NCBI GenBank assembly: GCA_029465975.1 | Contig: CM055754.1 | Coordinates: 10,577,929-10,641,928 of the forward strand | Direction of reading: 5' to 3' | Source of the DNA: Dallia pectoralis | Lineage: Eukaryota > Chordata > Actinopteri > Esociformes > Umbridae | DNA length: 64,000 bases | In this document: positions 44,684 to 56,095 of the stretch, piece by piece | Position numbering within the stretch: the stretch's first letter is position 1 | Layout of the letters: every line of letters starts with the position of its first letter | The notes under the pieces: generated by a model | Database searches by the model: none | Seen by the model: only the letters and a program-made list of their open reading frames with translations | What the model was told of the DNA's origin: nothing | Translations under genes and position numbers: made by a program

Positions 44684-45543
44684 GAATGCGAAGCCCGAAA
44701 GAAAGCCAGCAGAGCCAGACGGTGAGTGGATTCCACGGGGGGGCAAGCTATAGCGCCCCGTCGGATGAAACTCACCGTCGCCCCACGGAGCGGTGGGTAC
44801 GTCTCCGGCCGTACGCTGTATATGAACCATCTGTGCGGCATTCAGGGCTGGTTACAATGGGTCCGCGGGCCTTCTATGAAGGCAAGAGGGCATCCCGGAA
44901 GCGCCCCAAAATTATTTTTGGGGGGGAGCTAACGGGGTGTTCAAGGAGGTCCGCGGAGAGAACACCCACGACCCTGGTGCTGCCACAACAGCCACCCACT
45001 GCTCCGGGGCTGCAGCCAGAGCCAGCAAGAGCTCTGGAGCTACGGCCACAACCCCAGCTCCAACAGGGTTATGATCCCTTCCAGCCACCGACCTCCAGGA
45101 CCCAGAGACCACCTTGGGGCCTGGAGTACCAGCCTCTGGGGGTGGCTAGAAGACGGTGGAGGATATGGCTTGAGCTGCCAGAGGCGGGACCAGAGTGTAC
45201 CACCACAGGGCTGGTTTCGCCCGAGGAGAAGCTAGAGCCAGTCCTCGCACAGCATGAGTGCCAGGACGAGCCCCTCCCACTCCTATTAAAGTGCCCTGAG
45301 CGGCTCCTCCCACGGTGGCGTGATTACCCTGAGCGGCTCCTCCCACTACAGCGAGAGTGCCCGGACCAGCCCCCCCCCTTCAGTATCCTGAGTGGCTCCT
45401 CCCCCCTCAGCAGGAGTGTCAGGACCAGTTGCTCCTCCCCCCTCTGTGTGAGTGTCCAGAGATGGCCCCAGCTACGCCTGCGCCCGAGATGGCCCCAGCT
45501 ACGCCAGCGCCCGAGATGGCCCCAGCTACGCCAGCGCCCGTGA
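44647..45543 (+). CDS. proline-rich ORF of the non-autonomous LTR element
   Basis: Open frame of 298 codons starting in the LTR end (MASHTTPRLHRDRMR) and rich in Pro, Arg, Gln and Leu. No Gag, zinc knuckle, protease or RT motif is visible. The second half is low-complexity, with repeated PERLLP and RPRWPQLR pieces produced by small tandem repeats in the DNA. It may be a relic of a gag-like gene, or non-coding filler that keeps RNA length and packaging signals. If translated, the first ATG downstream of the predicted RNA start would have to be used. I do not assign a function. Confidence 0.3.
   Translation: MASHTTPRLHRDRMRSPKESQQSQTVSGFHGGASYSAPSDETHRRPTERWVRLRPYAVYEPSVRHSGLVTMGPRAFYEGKRASRKRPKIIFGGELTGCSRRSAERTPTTLVLPQQPPTAPGLQPEPARALELRPQPQLQQGYDPFQPPTSRTQRPPWGLEYQPLGVARRRWRIWLELPEAGPECTTTGLVSPEEKLEPVLAQHECQDEPLPLLLKCPERLLPRWRDYPERLLPLQRECPDQPPPFSILSGSSPLSRSVRTSCSSPLCVSVQRWPQLRLRPRWPQLRQRPRWPQLRQRP
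44685..44694 (+). promoter_or_regulatory. putative self-priming primer-binding site
   Basis: The sequence aatgcgaagc starts two bases after the 5' LTR. It is the exact reverse complement of gcttcgcatt at 44448-44457, the predicted first bases of the RNA. In Tf1/sushi elements the RNA 5' end folds back on such a site and primes its own reverse transcription. It does not begin with TGG, as tRNA-primed sites do. Confidence 0.7.
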
Positions 45544-45655
45544 TGGCCGCCGCCTCACCACGACGCTCACGATGGCCGCCGCCAGGACGCTCATGATGGC
45601 CGCCGCCACGACGCTCACGATGGCCGCCGCCAAGTCGCCCACGATGGCCGCCCAA
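45455..45655. repeat. 27-bp and GATGGCCGCC tandem repeats inside the LTR element
   Basis: Copies of gatggccccagctacgccag cgcccga are followed by units around cgctcacgatggccgccgcc. Confidence 0.8.
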
Positions 45656-45939
45656 GATTGCTGCCGATCCTTTAATGCCCAAAGAGGGCTGGACTAACTG
45701 TCCCGGGCCGCCTCTGGGTCGAACTTTGAACATTGCTCGGCCTCCAGCTAAGCCACCACCCCCGCGGTTGCCGCCCAAGATGGCGGTTAAACCGTCAAGG
45801 CCCATAAAGGGCTGGACCCGCTGACTTTTCCCCCTCGTGGGGTTTGACTTTGGGGTCCTTTCCTGTTGCTCCCTTGTTTTTTTGGTTGTTGTTGTCTGTT
45901 GTCGGCTATCTGGGGATCTAACCTTTTAGTGGGGGATAC

Positions 45940-46339
45940 TGTCACGATTGGTGTGGGGGCGTAGCTACACTTCTATTTCGGTGACTCACTTCCGTGTTAT
46001 TGTTTCACTAGCTGTGTTTACTTCCTTGTTCACGTCTTCACAGCTGTTAGTAATCTATGTCACTTAGTGGGGAGATAAAAGGGTCGCGAGCAATTCACTC
46101 CTTGCTTCGCATTAATTCATGTCACATGTATTGAATAGGGGTGAGTGTTTATATTGCTGTGGTTATTCTGTTCTTTGTAAGACGCGATATGCGCAGTGTT
46201 TATTTTCAGTTAGCCAGTTAGCTCTTTTCCGCCGTTCTCGGTTTGTTTTACGTTGGTGTTTTGTTAAATAAACCTTGTTAAACGGACGACACGGCTCTGC
46301 ACATGGCTTCCCACACTACACCCAGGCTACACCGTGACA
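45940..46339 (+). repeat. 3' LTR
   Basis: Same length and sequence as the 5' LTR with only a few substitutions (for example tttcggtg for tttctgtg, and gtcacatg for gttacacg), so the insertion is fairly recent. Confidence 0.92.
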
Positions 46340-46344
46340 GCAGG

Positions 46345-47938
46345 GAAAACACTAAAACGAGGGAGAATGTCAGAATGTAAAATGGTGCACCATTCAACTC
46401 AAACAGACCAGGAGACAAGTTTGAATTTAGAAAACTGTAAACAAATTGAAGTAAAACAGGTGGGGATGTTCAGATTGAATGTTAACATCTCCTGGCATAA
46501 GGTTTTGTCAATTGGCAATTTGTGTTTACCGCCATCTGAAAGTGTAGTTGTAAAACGACCTGCAGCGTTTGTTGATGTCAGCATCGGCAGGTTGAAAAAT
46601 AAATGATCAAAGGTGTAATGATACAATACTGTGTTCTCAGGTATTTACCATAATTGACAAAGGGAATTTGGCATGTGTGTCACCTCATATTCATACCCCA
46701 GTGAAAGTCATGGCTTACCACATATGTGTTCCTAATTACTCAAATGGAAACTTTTTTGGTACTTGTGTAATTTAGTTTTAAAAAGAACAAGTCAAAACTT
46801 CACTATTTCAAAATGAATATTAGTTATATAGCACATTGTTAAAACAAATGAATGCATAGATAGGGGTCACTAAGGAGTGAAGTTATTTAAAACCTGTGTT
46901 CTTGTATATGCATCTTCAATCTTCTGATGATCTAGTTGCACATCAGCCATTCAGTGGACACTACATCATCCTATACATTGCAACCCACTGACAAGAAGTG
47001 TTAAGTTTAGCCTGGTGTAAAGTACCACAATTAAAATAAACTCAGTTACAATATGCTGTGCTGAAGCTTAAGTGTATATTCCAGAGATATTTACTTGGTA
47101 ATATCTAATGACTACTTTGGAGTAATACATAATTCCCACCAATTGATGTTACGGGACTAATTATACTAGATAGCACCAACGTAATTCAGTCAATACTATT
47201 AACATTTCGAGTTTGGTTACCCAAAACTTTCAGCTGATTTGTATTTACCACAAAATATGTGCAACATTTTGCACAAAAACTATTTAATTGCAGATCATAC
47301 AGTCAAGTAAACTTAACAAACGCGATTACAAACGTAGAGCATTTTGCTATTAATGAAGCTTTCAAACACTTAAGCCACAATAATATAAAATACTAGACAG
47401 CACAAATTTCCAATCGTAACATGCGTTCATGTCAAACACTGTCTCACAAAAGAAACCTCGTCATTGTATAGGGTTTCATTTCCAATTGATTACTAGGTTA
47501 CTAACCTGAAAACTGGTTAACTGTAGCACGGAGATATCATTAGTTCAGCTTGGCCACGAATACACTTAGTAAGAATATAAAATACTGTGCTTAAGATATC
47601 ATAACAACGATAACCAATTAATAAATGTTTTGTTTGCCGTTAAAAGTTATTACTTACAGTCCAAATGTAACTAATAAAATCCTGAAAATCTCAGGCAAAA
47701 GTCTATTTTTGTGTTGTGGCATTACATTTTCATTTTTCAGTCTGGGTAAAAGAAAAATACATTTCCATAACTGAAATACGCCTCAATAGGGGTAAAAAAG
47801 CTTATCGGCAGAACATTTTGTAACTAAACTGTATATGATTATTCTTTAAAATGTCTAACTAGTTCTAACTAAAAAGTACTTCTCCCTCGATCCAGATTTG
47901 ACTGAATGTGAAGTTGACGTAACTCCTAGGAAATTACA
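46345..47938. other. intron sequence, nothing recognised
   Basis: 1.6 kb of AT-rich DNA with no exon, RNA gene or clear repeat. The small ORF at 46334-46606 lacks family resemblance. Confidence 0.35.
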
Positions 47939-48340
47939 CAGACGTTGTGTGGGTCCTAGGCTCCACCTACTGGGGCAAGCAGACGTTGTGTGGGTCCTAG
48001 GCTCCACCTACTGGGGCAAGCAGACGTTGTGTGGGTCCTAGGCTCCACCTACTGGGGCAAGCAGACGTTGTGTGGGTCCTAGGCTCCACCTACTGGGGCA
48101 AGCAGACGTTGTGTGGGTCCTAGGCTCCACCTACTGGGGCAAGCAGACGTTGTGTGGGTCCTAGGCTCCACCTACTGGGGCAAGCAGACGTTGTGTGGGT
48201 CCTAGGCTCCACCTACTGGGGCAAGCAGACGTTGTGTGGGTCCTAGGCTCCACCTACTGGGGCAAGCAGACGTTGTGTGGGTCCTAGGCTCCACCTACTG
48301 GGGCAAGCAGACGTTGTGTGGGTCCTAGGCTCCACCTACT
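47939..48340. repeat. 41-bp minisatellite, copies essentially identical
   Basis: Ten copies of cagacgttgtgtgggtccta ggctccacctactggggcaa g with no difference seen between internal copies. Confidence 0.95.
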
Positions 48341-48985
48341 GGGTTATGTGTCATTACATTTATGTGTCAGATAAGAAAAAACATTTGAGTAATGTGAACT
48401 TTTAAATAAGTTTTGTAACACACGTTTGAAGTCATTTAGAGCAGCAATTAAAGAGAAAACAATTTATGAAGTTTTTCCCTAAATAAGACAATACCTCATG
48501 GTCCTTGAGGCTTTTGTGTTCACCATGAGAAACACGTCATGGAACAATATACAACAATATGCATCCATTTTGGACATAGTCTGAAAAGGTGGTGCATTAT
48601 TTGGGACCATAGACACAGTGTCTGTTGAATGTCTGTATGATAAAATATTAGGCTACATCCATTAATGCAGCAAATACTTATCATTTTGACTAGTTGTATC
48701 AATTGATAGTTAGATCTGTGAAATGAAATGAACAGACTATAATTTCAAACGTAATGTAGGAATTGCATTTTGAAATAGTAGTACTTTGATGTTACATTGT
48801 ATCATATTGAACTGGTGATAAAAGTTAAATGAACAAATGATCTTCAGTTTAGGTGTATTGTATCCAAGCAATTGAAAAAAACGTGTTAGAGTTTTGAGAA
48901 AAGTGCATTTAGATATTCGGTTGTGAGTTTTGTGTCTAGAGTTGTGGAAAATGACATTAAGGTTCTGAGATAATGGTCAAAGGGA
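48341..48985. other. intron sequence, nothing recognised
   Basis: AT-rich. No LTR matching the 3' end of the BEL/Pao element is present here, so that element lost its 5' end. Confidence 0.35.
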
Positions 48986-49870
48986 TTGCTAAAAACTGTA
49001 AACTGGAACCAAATACGTACAGATGACGGAAAGGCACTTCACAGCTACGCCCTCTATCTGAGAGGCTGTGGTAACGCAGTTCAGGAGCTTCCATACATGT
49101 CAGAGCTGGACTCACCATCTAACATGAAAAGACTTGTTTCCAAACTCCCATTCAAACTACGAGACAAATGGCGGTCTGCTGTATGTGAAATCACTGAAAG
49201 GACACAGCAGAGACCATAATTCCATGACCTTGTTCGGTTAATGGAGAAACAGGCCAGAATCATTCAAGATCCTGTTTTCGGGGATATCCAGGACTCTGCT
49301 GGAAGCATGAATGTTAGAAAGTCCAATAGAGACCTACCTTATATGGGATCTAGAAGCAAGAAAAGCTTTGCTACAACTATCATTCCTAAGCAAACAACTG
49401 ACATGAACACTAATGCACAGAAAAGGGAAGACAAGCCAGAGGGCATCTGTACAGCCATTGATGCTTTCGTCAAGCCTTGCATTTTCTGTAAAGGTGAGCA
49501 TGTTATGGAAAAATGTGAGGCAATAAAAAAGATTCCCCATAAGGAGAAAATTGAGCTGCTTAAGAAAAACGGACTCTGCTTTGCCTGCTTGGTCAAAGGC
49601 CATATGACTAAAGAATGCAAGAAACGTCTAACATGTCGTTCCTGTGAAAAGAGACATCCCACTATCTTGCATATAGAGAATTTTACTCCCGGATATCCCA
49701 AGCCAGCAGCCAAGCAGGATACAGACACCAGGAACAACTCCATCGCTAAGGTTTCAGCGGCAGCACACATTTCTATGGCATCATTTTCAGCACAAACAGG
49801 AAAGGGAACCACAGACTACAAATTAGCAGTGGTACCCGTAAAGATAAAGGTACATAAAGGCAGCTGTTAG
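48986..49870 (+). pseudogene. BEL/Pao Gag, C-terminal part with zinc knuckles
   Basis: Two same-frame blocks are split by TAA at 49217. The first has LPYMSELDSPSNMKRLVSKL and KLRDKWRSAV, typical of the Gag segment before the nucleocapsid. The second has CIFCKGEHVMEKC, CFACLVKGHMTKEC and a partial third CRSCEKRHPTILH, CCHC-type knuckles that bind RNA. It runs to a TAG at 49868-49870 just before the protease. N-terminal Gag is missing. Confidence 0.82.
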
Positions 49871-50916
49871 ATAGAAACATATGCGTTTCTAGACCCCGGA
49901 AGCAATGCTACTTTCGTCACAGAGAAACTGATGGAACAGTTGTCGGTCAGAGGAAAGAAAACGGAGATCCTACTCCGTACGATGGGTCAAGAAAAGCCTC
50001 TGAAAACCCATGTTATGAGAGGACTGGAGGTAAGCAGCCTGGATGGCAATCATTTCATAGAGCTTCCTGAGGTCTTCACACAAAATGCCATTCCCGTCAG
50101 TGAAGAGAACATTCTTACAGAGACGGACATAAAAGGATGGCCTTACCTGAAGGATGTTCAATTAAGATCCCTCAAGTCAGAAGTAAGCCTGTTGATCGGT
50201 GCAAATGTCCCGAAGGCTATGGAGCCATTGAAAGTGATCAATAGCCAAGCTGAGGGACCCTACGCAGTCCTAACACGCCTAGGTTGGACTATAAATGGAC
50301 CTCCCGGCAGTACGGCATCTATGGATGAGCATGGTCGACTTCGGATAATCTCAATAAGATATCGGTGGTCAAGCTGGAAGAGCTTCTTGTACAGCAATAC
50401 AACCAGGGTGTACTCCTTAGATTCCGACAGGAACCAGTAGCAGTAATGGGGGACATTGAAGGAATGTTCCATCAAGCAAGAATTCCTAAAAATGATGTGG
50501 ACTTCCTCAGATTCCTGTGGTGGCCAGACAGCGACACCAAGCAACCGCTAGCAGAGTACAGGATGACAGTGCATTTCTTTGGAGCGGTCTCATCCCCGAG
50601 CTGTGCCAACTTTGCACTGAAGAGAACGGCTGATGATAATGAAGGAAAGTATGGCGCTGAAGTTCTCAGCACCATTCTTCACAACTTTTATGTAGACGAC
50701 TGTCTCAAATCTGTTCCCAATGAGAATCAAGCAATATGTCTGGTAAAGGAGCTCAGATCGGTAGGCGCCACAGGTGGATTTAAGCTCACCAAATGGACCA
50801 GTAACAGTCGTGCAGTACTTGCCTCTGTTCCAGCGGATGAGAGAGCAAAAGAGGTCAAAGATCTAGACCTCGATAAAGACAAATTGCCTCTAAAAAGAGC
50901 TCTTGGCATACGATAG
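49871..50916 (+). pseudogene. BEL/Pao protease and partial reverse transcriptase
   Basis: The protease region follows the TAG with AFLDPGSNATFV, where D-P-G-S is the BEL/Pao variant of the aspartic protease active site. It continues through LIGANVPKAMEPL and RLGWTINGPPG. After a frameshift near 50350 the sequence jumps from LEELLVQQYNQ straight to VLLRFRQEPVAVMGDIEGMF. In family members roughly 200 residues of the RT N terminus lie between these points, so an internal deletion has occurred. The catalytic box FYVDDCL (50685-50705) remains. A TAG at 50914 follows RALGIR. Confidence 0.82.
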
Positions 50917-50931
50917 GACATTGAGTCAGAC

Positions 50932-51639
50932 ATGTTTTTCTTCTCGATCACCCCAAAACAACCATCAGTTACCCGCAGAAGCATCCTGTCTGTGGTGAAT
51001 TCAGTATACGATCCTCTAGGGTTCCTAGCACTAGTCCTGCTGAACGGGAAAGGAATACTGCAGGACCTACACAAGCTAAATTGTGGATGGGATGAGCCAA
51101 TACCGACTGCTTATACAGATAAATGGAACGAGTGGCTGAAAGACCTTAACCTGATTTCCAGCCTAAGAATCAGGAGATGCCTTCGGCCACCAGATTTTGA
51201 GGTTACTGGAGCATAGATGCACCACTTCTGCGATGCAAGTGAGCGAGGTTATGGGTCTGTCTGCTATCTAAAACTGAATCGTGACTGTGGACTACCTCAC
51301 ATTGCATTTGTGATCGGGAAGGCAAGAGTTGCACCTTTAAAGGTGATGACTATCCCAAGACTGGAGCTTGCCAGCGCAGTCCTTGCTGCCAGGATAGACA
51401 GGATGCTGAGAAGAGAGCTTGACTTAACCCTCGGAGACTCCGTTTTTTGGACCGACAGCACCACTGTCTTAAAATACATCCAAAATGACTCCAGAAGGTT
51501 TCAAACTTACGTGGCTAACAGAGTATCCATTATTCGGGATCTGACACACAAATCCCAATGGCGCCACATAAAGACTGGACTTAACCCCGCAGACAGTGCA
51601 TCAAGAGGCATGAACGCTGAGACCTTCCTTCAAGAATGA
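50932..51639 (+). pseudogene. BEL/Pao RT end and RNase H
   Basis: Same frame as the RT, interrupted by TAG at 51214. RVLSVVNSVYDPLGFL-like text at 50980-51030 is the RT-RNase H connection. RNase H shows HHFCDASERGYG (Asp), PRLELASAV (Glu), FWTDSTTVLKYI (Asp) and NPADSASRG (Asp), the full acidic set. TGA at 51637 ends it. Confidence 0.82.
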
Positions 51640-51966
51640 CAATGGCTGGGAGGGCCACATTTCCTAGTACAACCTGAAACAGACTGGCCAGTGATCCAAG
51701 TACCAGCCACACTGTCCCATGGTGACCCGGAGGTCAAGAAGGTAGCTGTGGCTTTCAATCAAGAAAGCAAAATCAAAGACCTCTGACTTGTTTTATCGAG
51801 CACTTCTCATCATGGGACAAATTGATTCGATCGATAGCCTGGCTCTTGTAAATCAAAGATACTCTGAGACAATTGTATTTAAAGAAGACAATTAGTGACT
51901 CTGACCCAACTGGGTCACAGCTGTCTGTAGAGGACCTAGCCAAGGCTGAGCAATCACTCGTGTCCT

Positions 51967-53235
51967 ATGACCTCTCTTCAAAAGGGCCTACCCATAAAGA
52001 GAAATAGTAGGATCTATAAATTAGATCCCATCCTCCAACATGGAATCCTGAGAGTTGGAGGCAGACTAAGTAAGCTGGCAATGCCAGAGGAAACCAAGCA
52101 TCCAGCCATTTTGCCCAAGGACAATCACATGTCAAAGATACTCCTACACCACACCCACACCCTGGTGGGTCACTGTGGCAGAAATCAAATGATTGCAAAA
52201 CTCCGGACAAAATACTGGATCATTAGAGCAAACTCTGCTGCGAGAAGTATAACATGGGATTGTGTGCTTTGCAGGAGATGGCATGGCACAGCAATGACAC
52301 AAAAGATGTCTGACTTACCTCTACACAGGATAACACCGGATTTGCCACCCTTTACTCATACTGGACTGGACTACTTTGGTCCCATAGAAGTCAACCGTGG
52401 TCGCAGCAAAGTCAAAAGGTATGGAGCGTTGTTTACGTGCCTCGCAAGCAGAGCCGTACACCTAGAGATGGCCTACTCAATGGATACGGACTCTTGCATT
52501 TCTGCACTCCGACGATTCATCTGCAGACGAGGCCAAGTAAAGGAGATTGTTTCCGACAACAGTATGAATTTCGTCGGGACAGAATGGGAGCTTCGAGAAG
52601 CACTTACTCATCTTAACCATAGTAAAATCCAGCATTCGATTCATGCTGAAGGTATCAAATGGACATTCAATCCTCCCTACGGTCCTCATCATCGGGGAGT
52701 TTGGGAACGGCTCATCCGGATAATCAAAAAGATCCTCTACTCCGTCACAAGGGAACAGATCTTGGATGACGAGAGTCTCCAAACAGCTCTATGCGAAGTA
52801 GAAGCGATCATGAATGACCGGCCCATTACAGTCTTGTCTCAGGATGCAACAGATCCAGAACCTCTGACACCCAACCACCTGCTTCAAATGAAAAGAATGC
52901 CTACTCTTCCACCTGGACTATTCGACAAAAGTGATACCTATTCAAGAAGAAGATGGAAACAGACCTCATACATAGCTGATCTCTTCTGGAAACGAGAATA
53001 CCTCCCATTACTTCAAAAAAGACAGAAATGGAATATGGTTAAAAAGAATCTAAAGCATGGAGACATAGTGCTGATCATTGATGAAAGCTCACCACGCAAC
53101 TCCTGGCCCATTGGCAGAATCACAGACATCTACCCTGACAAAAAAGGGCATATACGTCGGGTCAAGATCAGGACACAAAATGGGTCCTTGGAAAGGCCCA
53201 TCACAAAGCTCTGCCTTCTACATGACATGACCTGA
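51967..53235 (+). CDS. BEL/Pao integrase, open frame of 422 residues
   Basis: Catalyses insertion of the cDNA in the parent element. The frame is open from the region before the zinc domain to the natural stop. The zinc-binding segment has HTHTLVGH, then WDCVLCRRWHG (HHCC). The catalytic core shows TGLDYFGPIEV (first Asp), IVSDNSMNFVG (second Asp) and PPYGPHHRGVWERLI (Glu), completing DDE. The C terminus has the GDIVLIIDESSPRNSWPIGRI segment and IRTQNGSLERPITKLCLL, typical of BEL/Pao. It was made as part of a polyprotein, so the ATG is only the first Met after the damage upstream and the frame is not independently expressed. Confidence 0.85.
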   Translation: MTSLQKGLPIKRNSRIYKLDPILQHGILRVGGRLSKLAMPEETKHPAILPKDNHMSKILLHHTHTLVGHCGRNQMIAKLRTKYWIIRANSAARSITWDCVLCRRWHGTAMTQKMSDLPLHRITPDLPPFTHTGLDYFGPIEVNRGRSKVKRYGALFTCLASRAVHLEMAYSMDTDSCISALRRFICRRGQVKEIVSDNSMNFVGTEWELREALTHLNHSKIQHSIHAEGIKWTFNPPYGPHHRGVWERLIRIIKKILYSVTREQILDDESLQTALCEVEAIMNDRPITVLSQDATDPEPLTPNHLLQMKRMPTLPPGLFDKSDTYSRRRWKQTSYIADLFWKREYLPLLQKRQKWNMVKKNLKHGDIVLIIDESSPRNSWPIGRITDIYPDKKGHIRRVKIRTQNGSLERPITKLCLLHDMT

Positions 53236-53703
53236 CGAAACAGGTCTGACCTGGGCCTTTCTTATGACTAACTCCTGAAAGGACTTGAACTTATCTCTTT
53301 CTTATTTTCTCTTCCTCCTCTCTCTTTTCTTCCCCCCCCCACACAAACGAGGATCTACATTGAACCCTTCTTTTTTGGATTTTCTATGAGCTTATTTAGC
53401 AAGATGGACTATCGAAACTAAATGGAATATTTCTTTTTGGATTATTCTTGATATTCTTTGGACAATCTAGATATTGTCACAAAGGACTCTTGAGTGTATG
53501 CTTCCCATGTATAAATGTATGAATTGCCCTGTACCGGTCAATTAGGTGCCGGAATATAGAAGCCATTACACTCATTTGTGGTTAATATTGTATTTCCTCA
53601 CATTCATGACACTTATAATCATGCGGACGCATATATAAACTAGTGCTGATCATAATTACGGTTGATCATGTTGACGTGATGATTCAATGATGACGTCAGG
53701 GGG

Positions 53704-54160
53704 TGTTACCGCTATATAATTGTAACCTGGGACAGGTGAGGGGGTATTTGCTAGAGAGCGGAAAGGCAAAATAATTTCAACCGCATTTCGATGTTGTGAG
53801 ACCGCATTTCGATGGTTTGGGACCGCATTTCGATGTTGTGAGACCGCATTTCGATGGTTTGAGACCGCATTTCGATGTAAGACGGCATTCCGTGAGCCAA
53901 CGGTTTTTCTTTCTGTTTAAGATAAGTTTTATGTTGTGTTTGACCATATTTGTGACACTACGAACAGAATGCGCGTTGATTTACTGACCGCTCCTACACT
54001 CTAGCTCTTTAATTCTAACTAAATAATTTTCAGATACATTACAATTGGACTGGCAAGTCATTTTGTACTTCAACACTGTTTTAATACCTACCGGGGGCTG
54101 GAATTGCCTCAAGGGCCAGATTGGGCCAGATACACCTCTGGTCTACAGTGTTACCCAACA
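53704..54160 (+). repeat. candidate 3' LTR of the BEL/Pao element
   Basis: Starts TGTTACCGC right after a purine tract, has a TATA-like ctatataatt at about 53712, and may end at ...cccaaca. With no second copy to compare, the right boundary is a guess. It contains a 21-22-bp tandem repeat at about 53775-53880. Confidence 0.4.
53775..53880. repeat. 21-22-bp tandem repeat
   Basis: Five copies of gaccgcatttcgatggtttg. Confidence 0.85.
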
Positions 54161-54459
54161 GATAGATGCCCACAGTGGCATGTTATTTGAGCCAGGCATG
54201 GCGACAGCTGATACCTGCTGAGAACGGTTTGCGTAACAGATAACGGCTTACAACAGACAAAACTGTGGAGGCGAGTACTTTTTTAGGACAACGTGCTCAT
54301 GTTTGTGTCTCCCACACAAACATTCGGTTGTGAGCTGCCCAACTGGAGAACAATTAAGCTCTTGTTTAGTTCCTGGATTTGCATGGGCAACAGCAATCTG
54401 TTCTGTTTAGTAGAAGAACGTCTGAGACCCACTGTTATGCAAAAGAGTCGTAGGGGGAA

Positions 54460-54722
54460 GTGTGTGTGTGTATGTGTGCGGGTGTGTGTGGATGTGTGTG
54501 GGTGTGTATGTGTGTGTGTGTATATGTGTGAGTGTGTGTATGTGCGGGTGTGTATGTGTGGGTGTGTGTGGATGTGTTGGTGTGCATGTGTATGTGTGAG
54601 TGTGTGTATGTGCGGGTGTGTATGTGTGGGTGTGTGTGGGTGTGCATGTGTGTGGGTGTGTGTATGTGCGGGTGCGTGTATGTGCGGGTGTGTGTATGTG
54701 CGGGTGTGTGTGTGTTCGGATT
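54460..54722. repeat. TG-rich microsatellite, compound
   Basis: About 260 bp of tgtgtgtatgtgcgggtg-like units, alternating purine-pyrimidine. Confidence 0.92.
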
Positions 54723-55490
54723 AACAAGTACACATTTTTAGCATTGTCGGATAAGTGGTAAAATAAGGAAGTATCTCAGACATTTTTATCTCTAAACAAG
54801 ACATTTGGCACTGAATATTAAATGTTAAACAGTTTAGATAAGGGTTGACAATTATTTAAAAGTTCTGAACTAAACAAAACAATAAAATAAAAAATGTAAT
54901 TGAAGATGTAAGACTCAAATATATATCTTGATTCTTCTGTACTATAAAACACATTCTGCTTTAACAATGAGTCCATATAGTAGCTGAGTAATATCATGCT
55001 TTTCCAATGAAGGCTAATATATTTTAATTTACTGGGCCAGCTACCGTTTGCTTCAAACAGGAAACCCAGAGGACGATAACAACCATTTTAAAGACAGACA
55101 TTCATCAAAATAAGAAAAAATAGACAATGTAGAGCTCAATAAAATGTTTGCTGTGTTCACAAGGTCGTAAAACAGACTTGATAGAGGTATGGATTTGCAA
55201 GTTTCTATGAGCTTGGTTTCTGAGATAGAGGTAATTCTCAACGATAAACTTTTATCTTTCTTGTGGCTGTTAAGACTCAGTAGAACTGCTTCAGGGTTAA
55301 ACCGTGTATCAAACTGAAGGTCGAGACTTCCTTCTAGGCTTTTCTTTTACAGCTTGTTAAAAGGTATGCTGTCTGCACTTTGTAAGGCAATGGCTTTTAA
55401 AGTTTAGTACTTACAGAGTGCTCTGGCACTTCTATCTATTCATACCCCAGTATTAATTAATTCACATGTTCATCAAATTTATATGCCTGA
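54723..55490. other. intron sequence, nothing recognised
   Basis: AT-rich, with no exon or known repeat. Confidence 0.35.
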
Positions 55491-55494
55491 GACA

Positions 55495-56095
55495 TTAAGT
55501 AATATGTATAAATGTCTGTGTCCAAACAGTCTACCTCTATATATGTATAAATGTCTGTGTCCAAACAGTCTATCTCTATATATGTATAAATGTCTGTGTC
55601 CAAACAGTCTAGCTCTATCTATATATATATGTATAAATGGCTGTGTCCAAACAGTCTATCTCTATATATGTATAAATGTCTGTGTCCAAACAGTCTATCT
55701 CTATATATAATATGTATAAATGTCTGTGTCGAAACAGTCTATCTCTATATATGTTTAAATGTCTGTGTCCAAACAGTATATCTCTATATATCCAAACAGT
55801 CTATCTCTCTCTCTATATATATATATGTATAAATGTCTGTGTCCAAACAGTCTATCTATATATGTATAAATGTCTGTGTCTAAACAGTCTAGCTCTATCT
55901 ATATATATATGTATAAATGGCTGTGTCCAAACAGTCTATCTCTATATATGTATAAATGTCTGTGTCTAAACAGTCTAGCTCTATATATATATATGTATAA
56001 ATGTCTGTGTCCAAACAGTCTAGCTCTATATATAATATGTATAAATGTCTGTGTCCAAACAGTCTAGCTCTATATAGAAATGTCTGTGTCCAAAC
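55495..56095. repeat. 37-50-bp AT-rich minisatellite
   Basis: About 14 copies of tatgtataaatgtctgtgtc caaacagtctatctctata with variable TA runs. Confidence 0.9.

Larger units (their letters stand above)
44284..46339 (+). mobile_element. complete non-autonomous LTR retrotransposon, probably Tf1/sushi-like
   Basis: Two 400-bp LTRs (44284-44683 and 45940-46339) begin TGTCACG and end GTGACA. They are nearly identical and are flanked by a perfect 5-bp duplication GCAGG (44279-44283, 46340-46344). The 1256-bp interior has no protease, RT, RNase H or integrase, so it must borrow them. A purine tract (gtgggggata) lies just before the 3' LTR. Immediately after the 5' LTR, 44685-44694 is complementary to 44448-44457 within the LTR, where transcription should start, which points to self-priming. 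Confidence 0.92.
48986..54160 (+). mobile_element. BEL/Pao LTR retrotransposon, 5'-truncated and decayed
   Basis: Gene order gag, protease, RT, RNase H, integrase is that of BEL/Pao elements. Stops interrupt the frame at 49217, 49868, 50914, 51214 and 51637; a frameshift lies near 50345-50365 and more damage at 51780-51960. A candidate 3' LTR starts at 53704 after the purine tract tcaggggg. No 5' LTR or target duplication is recognisable. Confidence 0.85.

Noticed and set aside
46334..46626. ORFs on both strands just after the LTR element
   Set aside because: Short, overlapping and without motifs; probably chance.
54293..54741. Cysteine/valine and histidine/threonine-rich ORFs
   Set aside because: They are translations of a TG microsatellite.
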